This document shows positions 30,707 through 32,450 of a stretch of DNA of 32,450 nt, piece after piece (positions within the stretch are counted from its first letter, which is position 1; the number at the start of each line of letters is the position of its first letter). Made by a program: the position numbers and the translations under genes. The notes below the pieces were generated by a model. That model had not been told where the DNA came from. It ran no database searches and worked only from the letters and a program-made list of their open reading frames with translations. The stretch lies in the NCBI GenBank assembly GCA_000969725.1, contig JXSR01S002931.1; one strand, written 5' to 3'. This stretch comes from Ophiothrix spiculata (taxonomy: Eukaryota; Echinodermata; Ophiuroidea; Amphilepidida; Ophiotrichidae).

Positions 30707-31110
30707 GTGTTAACCCACGAAATGAAATTGTCACCATTAACCCATAAAATGAAATTGTCACTAAAATTAAAATGTTTTAAAACCCGATACAAAAATAATG
30801 ACTGACTCAAATCAAAAGCTTTCTCAATATCCAAAAGGAGAATCAGGGGTATCATTTAATTCTGTGTACTCAATAACATCCATAATCAAACAAATGGTAC
30901 AACCAATATTTCTTCCTTTAATAACCCAGATTGATTAGGATTAATAAGATTCGATTAAAACTTTTTCATCCGATTAGCAAACGTTTTGGCCAATAACATA
31001 ATCAACTGTCAACAGAGAAATTGGCCTATAGTTTTGAATATGAAATGGGTCTTTATCTTTCTTTAGAATCAAAGAAATATGTCATTTCTCTGTGACAGAG
31101 ACATAAGAAA
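30707..31110 (-). mobile_element. LINE relic (L1/Tx1-like reverse transcriptase fragment)
   Basis: On the minus strand, conceptual pieces in order are HISLILKKDKDPFHIQNYRP, then ISLLTVDYVIGQNV (the L1-type RPISLLNVDYKI region), then WVIKGRNIGCTICL, then LILLLDIEKAFD (RT motif A) and FLYRVLKHFNFSDNFILWVN. A ~25-bp internal tandem repeat duplicates GDNFI.WVN at the low-coordinate edge, where the MITE at 30388-30705 abuts. It has several frame breaks and only a fraction of an RT domain. Confidence 0.8.
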
Positions 31111-31797
31111 AAGTACTAGAAATTCACCGTAATTTTTGTAAAAGTAGTTGTTTCACATCCATTATTTCTCGTATATTATGAAAAGACAGTGGTATACTTT
31201 ACTTATAATTCAATTTGAATTTACAGAATGTATGATACATTTTGACTTAGAAGCAATTGGACAAATATTTCACAAAACGTATTTAGGTTTACTTCTACCG
31301 AGTGGAATGAATCAAACTGACAAAGTGCATTCGTTACATAGTTTCTGACTAGCATCTAAAGCCAAAAACTTAAATATGTCATACAATTTATATATAATTT
31401 AGATATACAAATTGACACCTCTCCAAGTAAAAAGTCATAGTAAAAAGTATTTGAAATTTATCTGGTAAATAAGATTAGACGAGGAAGGTCTACATGGACA
31501 GGAAAAAGATTCTAACGGAAATCTTAACTTGGTGACATATATTTCCAGATCAGATATTTGTGCTATAATGCTTCTCAGATTTGTTTAGCTGTAGGCCAAA
31601 TTCTCAACTAGCGGCGCGCGCGCCAAATCTTACGCTTTGACAAATACTGGCCTAAAGACTAAGAAAAAAAAAAGGATTTTCGTGCAAATTCAGTTATATC
31701 AATTTTTATTCGTCATGCATTATTTTAGAGTTTTGAGTTGATTGTTACAACCAAAATGTTGTAGCATGAGCTAAACCATACCTGACCAACTATACTG
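31111..31797. other. Intergenic, no recognised gene
   Basis: AT-rich apart from a short gcggcgcgcgcgcc palindrome at about 31611-31624. No gene or TIR element recognised. Confidence 0.45.
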
Positions 31798-32092
31798 TAC
31801 TATAGAGGGTTTGCACGACGCGATACGCAGACCGTTTTCGCCGCCATCTTGGTGACTTTGGTGGGGCGCGGAGTACTTTGTGAAGTAAACAAGACATCAA
31901 AATCGGCTATATCTAGCGATGACTTGAACATTAAACTAAATAAATATAATGCATATTCTTGTGATCATCAGTTGTGATCTGGTATCGTGATACTACTAAA
32001 AGATTATGATATGACGGGACTTTTTTGTTTGTCGGCCCATGAAAATAGTGTTGTGAGTACCATGTGACGTCACGTGCAAACCCTCTATAGTA
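31798..32092. mobile_element. MITE, 295 bp, perfect 20-bp TIR
   Basis: tactatagagggtttgcacg (31798-31817) is exactly complemented at 32073-32092. The outermost tactata makes a TA target plausible but the exact edge ambiguous. Just inside the right end lies TGACGTCACGTG (32065-32076), a joined CRE-type and E-box palindrome. No coding potential. Confidence 0.82.
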
Positions 32093-32450
32093 AACAATTT
32101 ACATTCAATTACCACACGCGCATGCATGCGAACTCGCAAACTTATATACAATTTTTTCATGTACATAACACACTAAGCTGTCCATAATATTTTGTGTACA
32201 TTGAACCTTGTAATAAAGCAAACTAAAATCATACTACAAATCATTTTGAAAACAACTGATTAAAAGATAAATACATTGTATAATTTTGTATTACTGTATT
32301 CATTCCAATAACCGCCCTGGGCCCTTAACAAAGTCATTTGGCATGGGCGGCTATTTTTGAAACTGATAGGATAAATTCTAACTAAACACAACCATTTCTA
32401 AAGCAAGAAATTGCCCTTAATACCACAAAACATCAACAAAATGAACATAA
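32093..32450. other. Window end, no recognised feature
   Basis: AT-rich sequence without an open frame or repeat structure that I can support. Confidence 0.5.

Noticed and set aside
30347-30805. 152-residue plus-strand open frame rich in Arg/Ala
   Set aside because: It runs through the palindromic MITE and antisense to LINE reverse-transcriptase sequence.

Overview
The window is animal nuclear DNA: multi-exon genes with GT-AG introns, AT-rich introns and intergenic DNA, tRNA-derived SINEs, LINE relics and many short inverted-repeat (MITE or foldback) transposons. The host is probably an invertebrate deuterostome (echinoderm or hemichordate). That rests only on repeat texture, such as scattered 'taggcct' words and marine-invertebrate-like foldbacks, so it is a weak inference. 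There is one assembly gap of Ns (10747-10961).

Region 1 (1-9847, + strand) holds the last eight exons of an ABC transporter. They encode the second membrane domain and second ATPase domain, and I recognise them as an ABCC10 (MRP7) orthologue. The summed exons give 593 residues plus a stop with every intron phase matching. The introns hold SINEs, at least three inverted-repeat elements (one nested in another), and a sequence in which the 3' end of one exon with its splice donor is present three times.

Region 2 (9848-13043) is 3' flank, the gap, a palindrome and a diverged direct repeat.

Region 3 (13044-24316) holds two SLC16/monocarboxylate-transporter-like paralogues that face each other tail to tail. 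They share a four-exon plan with all introns in phase 1. The right-hand copy (minus strand, 24316-19182) is intact at 462 residues. The left-hand copy (plus strand, 13044-16079) is broken by two single-base frameshifts and by a 462-bp foldback element inserted in exon 3, with a 6-bp target duplication (CAATTG). Between and inside them lie a pogo-like MITE, a SINE, an antisense LINE relic and a ~910-bp giant foldback.

Region 4 (24317-32450) has no recognisable host gene. Its main features are a head-to-tail duplication of 1596 bp differing at only about two positions, TIR elements whose ends help order the events, an L1/Tx1-like LINE fragment, and two further MITEs.

I found no new multi-gene system. 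The notable content is how mobile DNA has reshaped a transporter locus: an exon-disrupting insertion, a nested insertion, a very recent tandem duplication and several strong hairpin formers.
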